Positions 29,618-43,200 of a DNA stretch of 64,000 bases are shown piece by piece. The position numbers and the translations under genes are program-made. Source of the DNA: Antedon bifida. Lineage: Eukaryota; Echinodermata; Crinoidea; Comatulida; Antedonidae. How positions within the stretch are numbered: the stretch's first letter is position 1; each line of letters begins with the position of its first letter. Location of the stretch: positions 21,699,409-21,763,408 of the forward strand of contig OY727093.1 of the NCBI GenBank assembly GCA_963402885.1, in the 5' to 3' direction. The notes below the pieces were generated by a model. The model saw only the letters and a program-made list of their open reading frames with translations, made no database searches and was not told where the DNA came from.

Positions 29618-31429
29618 TAACACAATATTATACTATTTGTAGTAGAATTAATCGCACTGTTATCTACAATTTACCAAGCATTTGTTATTTTTTTTCCACT
29701 CTTCATATCTATTAGAGGATTTCATTTGATTATAAATGTTACCATATTAATAAACTAAAAAATTAAACATATCCCTCGAATAAGCACCTCCCTCAAATGA
29801 ACTCCGAGTCCGCCTCCCCACCTCCGCCCTATAAGGGCCCGCCCTACCAAACAATAAGCACTATACTTTAAAATGTTATTAATCATCTAAGAAACTGTGA
29901 AACAGAGTAGGTTTAGTTTTACGAATGTCAAATTTTCAATAATGGTAACCGACAGAAAACGTACAAGGAGAACGTCCTTCTAAACCCTTTTTATCATTCC
30001 GAGAACCATCGTCTACACTTCTAGAGGGGGAGCGAGCGAAGCGAGCTCACCCCTCTAGTACTAGTAAACCCTATGATTTGCCAACATTTGATATATAGGC
30101 CTATAGGTAGGCCTATTGGTAGGCTAATCTTAAGTGTAGTAGCTACAACGTGTAATCATGATCTATATACTCATCGTTGTCTACTTCTTGTGGGAATAAT
30201 AATAGTCATAGACAAGGTACTTTTATGCTTTGTTTGTTCATGGTTAGTTTGCCTTGCGTCTACTTTTCAAAACGAAACGAGCGCTAGACACAATACGGTA
30301 GAAACTGCATAACTTAATATTCTATAGATAGATTAACGCAATTTTTTATGGCAGGAGGTGGAAGGCCAATATGATAATTCAAATACAAAAATTGCATATT
30401 TTATTAATATTACCAACTACTTAAAATTACCGGTCGTAAGAAAGTGAACTTTTCGTAGTCCGATTGTGATGAAATTAAACAGAATTGTTTAGCAATATAA
30501 TATTGTTGTTGTCAATCATCGACGCAGACATGTCAATAGAACAATCAGTCTGCGCATACGATTTCTACATGGCTACGTTTTGTTTTGTAACAGTTGATTC
30601 GCAGCAATTCTATAGAGACACGGAGTTCAATGAGCGTGTTTGTTTGATTGGCAGGGCAGTGCGTTAGTTTAGGCAAGCGCGTTGGAAAATCGTTTGATGT
30701 CACCGTCGATGCATATCCTTCTATTATTTGGTAAAACGAAACCTACTTAGTCTGTTTCACAGTGTCTTACATGATTAATAACATTTTTATTAAGTATAGT
30801 GTTTATTATTACATTTGGTATGGCCCTTAGGTGGGGAGGCGGAGTTCTTCTGAGGGAGATGCTTATTCGAGGGATACGTTTTTTGTAATTTTTGTAATTT
30901 TAATAATATGGTAACATTATAATCAAATAAAATCCTCTAATAGCTAGATATGAAAAGTGGTAAAAAGGAATAAAAAATGCTTTGTAATATTGTAGATAAC
31001 AGTCCGATGAATTCTACTACAAATATAATCGTGTTATAAATACAATTACAACATTGTGTTTATAAATGTGGATGGTTGGGTCTGGAGGCGGCGTTTATTA
31101 TTCTAAGTGATGTTTTATTGGGGTTATAATTGGTATAATAATTAATACATTATTTAGTTTAAACATCTTTTGAAACTAACTTCCGCGACACAGTGGGCCG
31201 TGTTCCGGCCTAAGAAGGAAGACGTTTTAGACGGCTTGCAACATGGGCAGAAGTATCCCAGGGTCCTAACGGGACGACACAGCCAACAGTTATTCCTGCC
31301 AACTCGGCTATCGGGGTTTCAACCGATTTCAAACGAAAGGTCTTATATACTCCGATGCTTTATTATATTTAATTTGATCTTTATTAATTTGCAGTATAAT
31401 TTTGCTAACTACCTGTATAGGCTACTGAA

Positions 31430-32180
31430 TTTAGTATATGAGCGGGAAATTGTAGGTAAAGGTTTTTCGCGCCGCGGCTTTAGCCAGCTAAAACCCCAGA
31501 GGACATAATCAATAAGAAACTGTGTCATCGCGAAAGCTATCTAAGGCCGACAGTTTTGATATTTTATTAACTCGACTAATTGATAAGTCCAAGATGCTGG
31601 ACCCAAAAAACGTCTGGGGAGTCTATAAGGGCTCACGGTTGAACGATTTAGGATTCTCGTCCTTTGATTGGTTGACGCGAATCAAAATAACAATATATTT
31701 ATAATTTATAAAAACTTCACTGTGCTGTAACAAGAATGTGTTGTAATTTATGTGGTCTTAATGTATTATATTAGGTTATTATCTTTTATATGAAATAATG
31801 TTTTTGAACACATTTACGGCCGCCATCTTGTTGTTTCCCCCTCCTGTTTGGAATAACTTTTCAGTCTGTCTGGAGTACGCCCTCTAGCCTTCGGCTTACA
31901 TCTCACTGCATTTTCCTCAAGTGTGCGCCGAACGGGAGCAGATAGCTCATAACAAATTCCACTGCGCAATTTTTTAGTGAGCCAAGTTTATTTATTTATT
32001 TATTTGTTGACCCATTCACCTTTGGATCGGTGGAATTTCTTCTTTATCACATAGTTTCTAGCTGTTGCCACTTCAACTCAACTCCTCTGTTTCTGAGTTA
32101 TATTTTTCTTCTTTTTTTTAAGTAGTTAATATCAATTCAATATTGTATCTGTTTTCTTTTTTGTCGTTTGTTCTTTCTGG
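31430..32180. other. intergenic, upstream of LINE fragment
   Basis: No gene is seen. A roughly 30-bp segment at 31869-31899 (TCTGGAGTACGCCCTCTA...) recurs in the same orientation at 33777-33806 on the other side of the LINE fragment. Confidence 0.4.
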
Positions 32181-33410
32181 TTGTCTAGTGGTTTATTGTA
32201 CTTTTGTAATTGTCAGTTTTATGTTTATCAAAGTCTTGACAAGCCCAAACAATCAGTTGAACTCTGTACAATTGATTTTACTAAGGCATTTGATAGAGTC
32301 AATCATACAATTATTATAGATAAATTAATTAAACTTGGAGTTAGGTCATCCATTGTTTCCATCGTCTGCAGCTTTCTGTGTGAAAGAACTCATACTACCA
32401 AACTTGGCACGCACATTTCTTCCACCAAATCAATCTCTTGTGGAGTACCACAGGGAACCAAACTGGGACCTATACTTTTTTTGGTTCTAGTAAATGATGC
32501 TGCCATTGAAAGTTGTAGACGTTGGAAATTTGTGGATGACCTGACTCTAGGGGAAGTAACCAAATGTGGTGCTTCCTCTAACTTACAAAGTGTCCTTAAT
32601 AGTGTCAGTGAGTGGTGTGCATCTAATGATGTTCTACCAAAACCAGCTAAATGCCAAGTAATTGAATTTAACTTTTTAAAGCAACGGCAGCTTAATTTAG
32701 TTTACACTATTGATAACTTTAATCTTCCAATAGTTAGTAAGTTAAAACTGCTTGGTGTAATAATCCAAAATGACCTCAAATGGAGTTCAAATGTTAATGA
32801 TATAACATCAAGAGCCTCACGTAGACTATTTTCACTATGTATCCTGAAAAGGTCTAGTGCACCAGTCAGTGACCTGGTTACAGTATTTACATCATATATC
32901 AGACCTGTGCTGGAATATGCCTGCCAGGTTTGGCATTCATCATTAACTGTTCAGCAATCTAATTTAATAGAAAAAATTCAAAAACGGGCTTTGCGCATAA
33001 TTTTGAGCCCACATTATGTTAGCTATGAATTAGCCTTAGAGCAAGTAGGTTTGCCTTCTTTAAAGTCCCGTAGAGAGCAGATTCTTCTCAATTTTGGCAA
33101 GAGTCTTTTAGAATCTACCAAATTTAGAAATATGTTACCAGCATATAAATCTGATAGGCATTCAAGATCGTTAAGGAGCAATACTAGTTCAAAGTTGGAT
33201 TCTTGCAGATGTCGCACTGAAAGATATAGGCGGTCTACTATTCCACACTTAGCACGAATCCTTTAAGTTTAATGTTTAGTTTAGATCTTCTTTGATGTAT
33301 TTTATTTCTCAGTTTATGATTGTAATCCAACCTTTTCAGCTCTTGCTGCTGGTTGGAATTTGATGTTTTTATACCTTAATAAATAAAAAAAAAAAAAATA
33401 AATAAATTAA
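32181..33410 (+). pseudogene. 5'-truncated LINE, reverse transcriptase C-terminal part
   Basis: An open frame of about 350 codons (to 33266) starts inside a non-LTR reverse transcriptase. Its motifs are TIDFTKAFDRVNH, GVPQGTKLGPILF, the KFVDD active site (F-x-D-D), then KLLGVIIQNDLKW, SYIRPVLEYACQVWHSS, LIEKIQKRALRII and the LINE C-terminal region. The 3' end has an A-rich tail (AATAAATAAAAAA...) near 33380-33410. The endonuclease and the N-terminal reverse transcriptase blocks are missing, as in 5'-truncated insertions. It belongs to the CR1/Jockey/RTE-like range. The intact frame suggests a fairly young copy. Confidence 0.88.
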
Positions 33411-34096
33411 AATCTTGTGGGAGTCTAATATTAATACCAGATTTACCTTTTTGTCATTTTACCCTTTAAGGATTTCCCAAAAATCTCTAGAAGAGGGTCC
33501 ACCTTTTTTAGTGTCAATTTTAATAGATTTCTTTACTTTAGCTTCAGTGATTTTTTTTTAAAATCAGGTTTTTTACATAAACACTTTTTTCTTGGTACGA
33601 CTGCCATAAGATACGTACGTGTGAGCATTATTAGGGTTTAATTTAACAAATTTCCTATGAATTCTGGCAGCTTCTCTTCGTTGTTCTGTAATTGCTTGTT
33701 TAATATCATTATCAAACCAATTTTTATGTTACCGTGCAGCCGATAGCTCTAGTGTGCGTGGTGGTGGTTGAGCCTATCTGGAGTACGCCCTCTAACCTTC
33801 GGTTTATTTACACCACCAACCACCTCTCTCTCTGGATATTGTTGCTGCGCCAGAGAATTCTGGGATAGAATTCCAATTTAGAGAATTATTGAAAACAAAA
33901 AATCCAATGTCGCGCGTCTCGTAACTAATGGATTCGCTGCTGATACTACTCTACTACTCTATAAATATCATCTATAATTGCTTGCATCATCATCACGTAA
34001 CCAGGATCCATCCATCCAGCAGCCAGGAGGACCTACTACTAGTAGCCTACTAGGCTAGAGAGGCTAGCTAACAATTTCGTGAATTCTGTTGTCGTT
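33411..34096 (+). promoter_or_regulatory. TRAF3IP1: TRAF3IP1 upstream region with TATA-like box
   Basis: This is the sequence upstream of the IFT54 start codon. A TATA-like CTATAAATA at about 33959-33967 lies about 130 bases before the ATG. The transcription start is not visible, and the promoter call is an inference from position and this motif alone. Confidence 0.35.
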
Positions 34097-34219
34097 ATGG
34101 GTGAACATTTTGTAAGGAAAACCCAGGATAGTCTTGGGAAATTAATCAAAAAGCCTCCTTTGACAGAAAAACTCTTAAATAAACCACCATTTCGTTTCCT
34201 GCACGACGTTTTCATGGAG
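34097..34219 (+). CDS. TRAF3IP1: TRAF3IP1 exon 1
   Basis: The ATG at 34097 begins the only frame matching IFT54, giving 41 codons: the family start is M...[26 protein letters not shown]. The donor GAG|GTGAGT is phase 0. The start is supported by alignment to the vertebrate N-terminus. Confidence 0.95.
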
Positions 34220-37200
34220 GTGAGTTTTGTGGGTTAGGCCTAGGCTAGCTTAGGCCTAGCCTATTGTTTATAAATAAATGATCAGTAGGCTGGTGAACAG
34301 ACGATCGGGCTACATCATAGGCCTAGCCGGCCGGCCTAGGCATCGCTCATGGTGTTAACTGGCTATGTGGAGGATTTATTTTACGCTGTGTTTAAAAGAT
34401 ACGGTACCGGGGAACAAACGATCGGGCCCATTGTTAGACTATCGAGCCCAAATGGTGAGACGATCGGGCTCAACAAGCCAAGGTGTTAAGACGATCGGGA
34501 CCAGAGACGATCGGGCATAAACACAACGATCGGGCACGTTTTATTTTGGTCGCAATTAAACCAACTTTTGGAATTGTTTATGGCGCGCGTCAGTCCAGCT
34601 ATGCATTTTTTATCATATCTGTCGTGTTTTGTAAATCGATTGGGTTTTATTGCGTCGTGCCATTTTGTATCTGGCGCACTAAATACATTTTCGTGATTAT
34701 TATACATTTCGTGATCGTTTTTATAATATAGGCTAGGTATGCCTACTGTAGATTATTTATTTTTTTAGAAGATGAGTATTTATTATACTAATTATATATT
34801 TCATTTACTTTATTACAGGTGAGGAGAGGATGTGCTTTTCCAAATTACTGTTCAGTGTTATTGTAAAAATATGATTGTTTATAATTATACTAATTAAATG
34901 TTAAAGACCCCTTCCCTACGTTTTTTAGATGTAATTTAAGATAACAAACTATATTTAAAATGTAAAAATAATACTATATGGTCCTATTGCGATAACCTTT
35001 TTCATCTTTAAACGGTTAAAAATGTGAAAAATAAGTCGATTCTAATAATTATAGCGGCCTGCTATAAATCCCAAAATGCATTGCGCGCGGATTGATATTT
35101 TTGTTTTTCTTCTGTAATTCACCCACTTTTCGATCGATTGTGAGGCCAAAACAAATGGAAAACTCCTAACTTTTCAGCGAAATACCGGGTTTTCCCCAAG
35201 TTGTATCAACAGAGTCTGACAAAAATAGAAAGACAATTAATGCAGCAACTATACAACGTCAGGCTAGGTATATAGCTAGCATACGATGTTCGTACGTTAC
35301 CGATGTTTACCAGCTAGGCCAACAAAACTAGGCCTAAAGACCGTCCACGAGAGGTCATTCGCCGCAAGCTACTTAGGTAGTGCATTGTTTCTAACTTTTT
35401 ATCATAATTTACTCCTAATTTACCATAAAACGTACATTTAAGACAAGGAATGACCTGGTTTAATGTTTTTAAAGTAATATATGTAATTATTTTTATTTTG
35501 TAAGGTAATCATTTTAAAATAATGTTATGTGGTGGAGATGAGACGAGTAAACCTTCCTGTGCGCCCGTTGTTCTTCAGCACCTGATTTTGTTTACCGCGA
35601 TACAATCCGGGGATTCCCCTTAACCCTTTCACTGCGGAGCATTATTCCCACCTCTGTGCGTAATATATATTTAAGAAAAACATGATATTTTAATAAATTG
35701 CAAAAAAATACTAATTGAGATAATTGTGTAATTATTTTTGTGGTGTGTGATGGGCAAAGGGTTAGTCTACAGTTAGGTATAAAAAAAAAAGTAATTTGCA
35801 TATTGACGTCATTACAGGTATTTTGGATTTCATGTTTTTTATCAATGATAAAAACTATATTTTCTATAAGAAATTCTTATGGAATACGTTTTTCCAACTG
35901 GATATTGATGAAGATACGTATAACAAATAAAAATATTTAAAAAAATTGAATTATTTTTATTGTTTTAAAAAAATTATGCACAAATCAAAGTTTTGGGGCA
36001 AAATCGTGAAAATAATGACAGTTTCACAAATTCACTATAGTACAAAAACTATCTATTGTTTCAGAATTTTTTTTTTTGCGTGTTGTGATAAACACGATAT
36101 TGCCCTATTGGGGATGGTAAATTTTTGTTACTTTCAAACCATTACGCTACCGTTACGCTACTCAAAACAACTTTCCAAGATAGAAATACTATTATATATA
36201 CTATACTATATATAATTCATTAATTAATTAACTATAGAGGGTGCATTATTTTCAAGACGATAATACAACTATAGAGGGCCGTTTTTTTTTTTGCTGAAAA
36301 TTTTTTTTAATGACTTGCAAAAATATTCAAGTTCATCGAAAGAATATAGAGGGACCGGTGCTATATATTATAGGCAAATACGATTAAATAAACGTTTGTT
36401 TATACCCGGTAGTACCGGTACCTGCACGTACACTTTTGTGGGTAAATCGTATTCTTATATCCATAGTGTCAATATGCTACGGTAGATTCATTCTTTCCTC
36501 AATCAACAGTATTATTTTATAATATTGGGTTAAAACATGTACTCTGGTATTCCACTTGTATTGTAAGCATAAATACTCTATTACTAATTATAAACTTAGA
36601 TTCAAGAAAACTTTCATGAATACAGAATTTGTAGGTCTGCATATAATTGCTCATTCCAACAATACCGTACTCTGCGGTGAAGAATCAATAAATATTTATT
36701 ATATTATTAATTTATTAACTATAATTCTTTCCTCCAGTCTGCTATGATGAGGCTTTTGAATGCAAACTTTGTCAGTTGAATCATATTTTTATCCAATTCT
36801 TCTTATATGACACGGTTCTCTAACCATTTTATATTTTAACTTGGCATATTTTAACATTTTTTGATATTTTAGTAGCATTTGCATTTTATCCTATTTGTGT
36901 GGTCCTGCCTTATTTTACCCATCATTTTATCATATTAATTTCTATTTTTTTTTTTCATTTCATTATTTCTATAAAGTGATAAACAATACTTTATAGTTCT
37001 CAAAGCTATTTCGAAACATTGTGCTTTATATTATTATTTATTATTATACGTATTATTTATAATTTATATTCCCATATACAATACTTCCTCATTGCCTCTT
37101 TGTACTATATTTTACCTTTGAAAGCTTTGGATGTTTACCAACGTCACATAATCCCTGTCACTGATTGGCTTACGTTAACGAAAGCTGACTTCAAGTCAAC

Positions 37201-40200
37201 TTTCGTAAGCGTAATCGTAAGGGTGTAAAATCGCATCGTAGGGCATGTTCATCCAGAAATTCATCGGTTTCCTGTCGAACCGTCGAATACCAATTTGTAT
37301 CAACAGAGTTTGGCAAAAACAGAAACACAATTAATGCAGCAACTATACAATGTCAGGCTAGGCCTATAGCTACAGTAGCATATGATGTTTGCACGTTATA
37401 CCGATGTTTACCAGCTAGGCCTACAAAACTAAGCCTAGGCTAAGCCTAAAGACCACCCACGAGAGGACATTTAGACCCCATTTACACTTCATCGACTATT
37501 TATTAGACGGCCCGACGCCGGCTTTCTTTTTAGCCTGCAGTGTGTTTACACTTACCCAAAAAACGGGCCTCGGCCCCTACTATTGTGTTTACACTTGCTC
37601 TTGCATTGCGTAGAATGTAATATGTATTTTAGTATGATTATTTATATTGACAGGTAGGTATTTCTGAAATACAACATAAAATATTGTTAAAAAATTTTAA
37701 AATGTAAAAAAAAAAAATATTGTGTTAAAAAACTGTGTGAGTATGTTTCTTTTCATTAAATATTATTGTTCATAAGTATACATTTTTTTATAATTCTAGT
37801 ATTTAAATTTATGATTATAATCATATATTATTTTAATTGTTTTTCGAACCGCCAAGAATAAGAAAAAGAAAAATTGTTAGTTAAATTAATAATTTAAAGT
37901 TATATAGGCCTAAAGCCTAATGCTAAATTCTGCCATAAATTGAAATATACGGAATAAAGTATAGGCCAAGATACAGCATACACATACAACAGCAACCCTG
38001 ACCAAAGCGCGCTTATGGGTTACGGCATTTAAGAGAGCCAGTCACTAAAAATCAAACATTAGGTGGCAAGGGTCAAAATTTCGAATTGTCTCATATTTTG
38101 CACATTGGTAGACCTTGATGTAAGTAAACCTGATGTGTAGTTTGTTTGGTAAAATATCGCTTAGTTTTCGAGAAAATCGAAAAATAACGATTTTCGGCCA
38201 ATTTTGTTAATTTTTGGTGTATAATTTACATTAAGTTTAACAGCCTCTGGAAGCCAAATGTAGCAACCTAGCGTTTTAATATTTTACACTTAAGTTAACT
38301 AGCATCTTGACAATAATTGAGTAAAGTTTCAAAAAATTTGATGAAATTTTAAGATTTTTACTAATTAATTACTAATTAGCATATATAAAACTCTTAAAAA
38401 GTAGGTTAAAAACAAACGCGTTTTTTTTCATGTGCGACAAATTTTTTTAAAATAAAAAAATCATCAATCTAAAGTTTAGATACTAATATTTATGAATCAA
38501 GTAAAAAAAATTTGGGGAAACTATTTTGCGCTCCGCGCCAGAGCCACAAAGTTGTAAGAAATTCAAAGATTTTATCTGTCGGCAAGATCAATCAGATGTA
38601 CCTATTGTTATCTATTTAGCAATCTAAGTCGCTTTGAACTAAACTTTTATTACGCGAAACAAAATTGAAAGATAAACTGAAAGTTCCTGGAATAATTTTG
38701 AATTAAGTTGCAATTTAAACACAAACTAAAAATACGTTTCTGGTAAAATTTCAATTACTAATCAATATACAAAATTAAGCAATTAACTAAAAATCACTCG
38801 CTTATTCTTTGTCAAACCACATTATTATAAATTATTCCATCCTCTCATAGTTTATAGGATAAAACTGAAAAACACATTTGTTTTAACTTGTTATCGTTTT
38901 CCTGTTTGTCGAACCTGGTCGAACTTACTCAGCGAGAATGTTTCAAAACATTAACCACAGTAGACAAAACACTTTACTGCATATATTCGATATAGACAAC
39001 GATATCTTCATTGGCGTTGACAACGGAACTGATTTGTTATCCATTTTAGTTTATGTCTTACAATGTAAAGACGTGTTGAAAATAATTTTTATATATACTT
39101 ATTGTCTGATGGCTTTAAGTTCAAACAAGATGGAGATTTCATGTTCTTTTAAATCGGTTGTTGGCGGAGCTTGTGGATTCGATAGAAAAGACCGCAAACA
39201 GAGCACTGAAGTCCTACCTTTACAAGCATGCCAGAAGGAAATCGCTGCACACAGACACATGTTTAGGTTTACGGGCATCGATAGTGAGGTAGACCTAATT
39301 CTTAGTCGAGCAGCCATGTTTACCTTGCCCGCTGATATACATAGTTGGACTGTTTGTCCCTTGCATCGATCGGAACTTGGCTTAGGTTGGTCTCGAGGAA
39401 ATAACAACAGATGTAGAGTGCCGCCTGATCTCTCTAATCACATCCAAAGCAAAGGAAAGGGACCCAAGTGCGATAGGGGTATTAGCAAAGAAGATTCGCA
39501 ACTAATATTAAAGAAAACAGGAACTTTCCTGCAAGTTGGTTCAGGTAAATATAATTTAATTTTTATATTTTTATATATTTAATGTAATTTAAACTGTTAA
39601 ACAAAACCCTGTAAGTAAATGTTTTTACGCTTTTTATCAGGTATCTGTTCAACTTGCCGTAAGATGCTGAAGTCATTGTTACCTGTAACCTCGAACACTG
39701 AAACAAATAACCCTAGTCTCGTCGATCAGATGAGCGCACTAACAACTGTAAGTTAAAAAATACCGTACAGTATGACATTTATGAATACGCATTTATTGGC
39801 GGAAAGATTAAGTAAATAATGTGTTTCATGTTACTTTGTTCATTTTTTTTCGTATGTTGGTGGTAGGAGGAATATTTTCTGCATTCCCTGCCATTGTCAT
39901 CATCATTTTATATATATCACGAATCAGTGCGTCAATAATTGAATCAAAGTCAGTAGTAATTTTTTACCAATATTATTCTTATTTTCAGGAAAGTAATAAG
40001 GATGAGTTTTACATGCCATTAGCCACTCCAACTTGTCAAACACCGGCGTGTGATGTTATGGATACTCAAATGAGCCTATATCAATTTTGCGATCCAACTT
40101 TTGCTTCAGCTACCTCAGAAGATGAATCAATTCAATCTACACCAAGAGAAAAATTAAATGCATTTCTCAATTCAAGGGACGTCAGTCCAATTAGATATCC

Positions 40201-43200
40201 TTTATCTGCACCGCTGGAGCAAGTTTCAGACCGTACTAAACGTTTCCACATGCGCAAGGCTCGTCAAGTTGTCTCTATGTGCCTGGAAGAAATCGCACCT
40301 GGTCAGTCGACTACTCTACTTGAAGGCTTATCAAGTGATAAAACCACAGAAGCTGACGAAAGAACCGATTCTTCTCTATTAGATGCTCTATCAGAATGCT
40401 ATCTTCATACTAACCACTGGAGTACAAGACGTCAGATTTTATCGATCATGGTTGATAAGGTTACCTTCAAGGAACTGCAGAAATGGATACCTAACTTGAC
40501 TAGATACCGTTTTAACGTGGCCAAACACCATTTATTGTTACATGGTAGAGGTTCTGTAATTCAACCTCTAAAGAACACTAGAGTATGCGTACAGCCAGGG
40601 AAAATTGACCACTTTGTTACCTTTATAACAAGTTCTCAAGTTATACAAGACTTGCCATTTGGAGAAAAAACTCTAAAACTTTCTACAGACAGAGTTATAA
40701 AAATCCCAAATGTTGTGCGTAATCTTATCCCAGAACAATGTATTCTTCAATACGAGAGTTACTGTCAAGAGAAGAATTTTCAACCTATGAGCCGCAGTAC
40801 ATTGCGTAGAGTTCTCAGTGTTTGTTCTGCTTCTGTACGCAAATCCTTACAGGGCCTTGATTATATCTCTGCCAATGGTGGAAAAGCCTTCGATGACCTG
40901 GAGAACATCGTTGATAAGCTGGGAGATTGCTATGAAATGGGTTTGACTTGGGCCAAACAAACAAACCAAAAACTTAAGGATGCCAAGCGCTACCTAAAAG
41001 GTGACTATAAGGTAATAACAATCTTGTTTAAATATCTTGATAACTGCTACAGTATAAATAGAAAAACAATATAATAAAAAAGGCAAAGTAGCGCATTGTA
41101 TGTTGCTCAGTAAAGCATGTAAGAAACATTCAAGACTAATTACATTTTTTATACAATTCCTTTTATATATTATTGCAGATTCACATTTCTAACCATTCTG
41201 AAGTTGCCGATCATTGTAGGGCGTATGCTCTTAGTTCTTGCGAAGACAAATATTACCAGACTGTCTGTGATCATGACCACAATGCAAGATGTGACAGATG
41301 TCGTATATTTCCAGAAGCTTTGTCTGAAATTCTTGAAGCTTTAAACGAAGTGCACTGCTCTTCTGAAGAAAAAGATGACATGGAGTACGTAATTACACGG
41401 TCAGTCCAAGACATCGAGACGTGGAAGGCGCATATCTTAAGATCCATTAACCAAGACGCTGCACGACATGATATTTTAGGAGATTTGAATCCTGGTTGTG
41501 CCCTAATTGTTTTAGACTGGGCGATGAAGTTTGTACCACGTAAATACCGCGAAAGCCAAAGAGACTGGTTTGGAAAGCGTGGACTTCCGTGGCACATAAC
41601 GGTCTTGACGAAAAAGAATAAAGATAGAGAGGTACAGATGCTTACGTTTGTGCATATTTTTAAATCTTGCAGTCAGGATAGTACTACTGTTGTGGCAATC
41701 ATCGACGATGTGTTGAGGCAGGTGCCATCTATTGCACCCGATATACACTCTGTGTATCTGCGTCAAGATAATGCAGGATGCTACCACTCTGCCCTAACAT
41801 TACTCTCGTTACCAAAGATAGCGAAAGAAACGAAGATCAAAATCCGACGTATTGATTTTTCGGACCCTCAAGGGGGGAAGGGCGCATGCGACCGCAAGGC
41901 AGCCCATATCAAAAATCACATGAATAAATATCTTAATTCAGGAAAAGATATTGAAAATCCAGAGCAGATGAAGGCAGCAATTGAGTCCTTTGGAGGCATT
42001 CCTGGAGTGAAAGTCATAGTTTGTGCTTTACCTACTGGTATTATTTGTGCAGCAGGGAAACGGAAAGGCGTGAGTCACATCAACAACATAGAGTATGGAA
42101 GCAGGTCCATGTGGATGGCGTATGGTATTGGTGCAGGACAAAATCTACTTTTGAGTAAATTATGTGTGCCCTCGAAACTACCCAATTTAATTCATAACAA
42201 GGATACAACGTCTGATCAAAATCAAGTATCATTTATTACAGTAAAAGCAAGAATACAAGCCAAGACATCTCATGAAGAACAAGCTGATATAAATGACGAC
42301 GAACAAATAGAAAGTGAAGAAAGTCCTGGCACCCCCAGCAAACTGTTCTTTTGTCGCGAACAAGGTTGCATTAGGTCATATCAGAGATACTCTTCCCTAG
42401 AGAAACACTTAGATTATGAAAATCACAAGAACGCACTAGAACATGAAACACTATATGACAGGGCAATGAAATTATACGCAACACAACTAGAAGAGGGTAC
42501 TTCTAAAAATCCAGAACCAACAAGAACCAACGATTTGCCATGGTTTGACATTGGCCCCGGCCTGCAAATGGGCTGGGCGTTAAAGTCCTCTGCAAAAAAA
42601 ACTCGATTTTCTGTTCCACAGAAAACCTACCTTATTGATGTTTTTGACGTTGGAGAGCAGACAGGACAGAAAGCTGATCCATGTGATGTCTCACGAGAGA
42701 TGAGATCGGCCAGGCACAGCGATGGTTCACATCTATTTAGCAAGAGTGAATTTTTAACAGCACAGCAGATTGCAAGTTTTTTCTCACGCTTAGCTAAAAA
42801 AAAGGAGGACAGATGCAGCCGTTCATGATGATGATGATGACGAAGATGATGATTACGATAGTAATGAAGATGGTGACGAAGTCCAAGAAAATGGAGACGA
42901 TTCAAAAACGGAAAAAGAAAGAGAAATTCAAATTTTGTCGCAAACCGTACTGGACACAATAGGCTTGCAGCATCCAATAATGTTTGAAAGGCATAATATT
43001 TGTGAACTGAAAGCTCAAGAAAAACTCTCCAGATTCTCTTTGCCAATGTTGCAAGAAATGTGTACTTCTCTTGAACTTGATACCACAGATATAACCATAA
43101 AGCGCAAGAAGCCATACATTGATTTGCTGGGAAAGCTGGTTTCCACGTGCAGTTGCTCGATTGATTAAGGTAGCAACGAAGGTAAAACTGTGTCTGTGAG

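Larger units (their letters stand above)
27280..31420. mobile_element. large fold-back element (interrupted left arm)
   Basis: The right arm (about 30715-31420) is inverted relative to two left-side blocks: 27280-27605 pairs with about 31060-31420, and 29625-29935 pairs with about 30715-31050. The roughly 2 kb between the left blocks (27606-29624) is therefore a later insertion zone containing a LINE 3' end and a MITE. Shared words include GCCGTCTAAAATGTCTTC, GATCAAATTAAATATA-like and AGGTTTAGTTTTAC/CGAAACCTAC. No transposase is found, and the reading frames in it are not conserved between arms. Confidence 0.65.

Noticed and set aside
30005-30060. A short CTAGAGGGG...CCCCTCTAG hairpin as a terminator
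   Set aside because: It lies inside the fold-back element, far from any gene end, and eukaryotic genes do not use such terminators.
31170-31508. A 112-codon frame in the right fold-back arm
   Set aside because: The matching left arm does not keep the frame and there is no protein similarity.
33990-34010. An RFX X-box upstream of the ciliary gene TRAF3IP1
   Set aside because: Only a GTAACC half-site is present. The second RGYAAC half is missing.
42627-43115. A 162-codon minus-strand frame over the transposase tail
   Set aside because: It is antisense to the coding strand, and its His-rich part is the complement of the GAT repeat.
38938-43168. Host gene nested in the TRAF3IP1 intron
   Set aside because: The gene lies strictly between long inverted repeats with TTAA duplications, so it belongs to a transposon.
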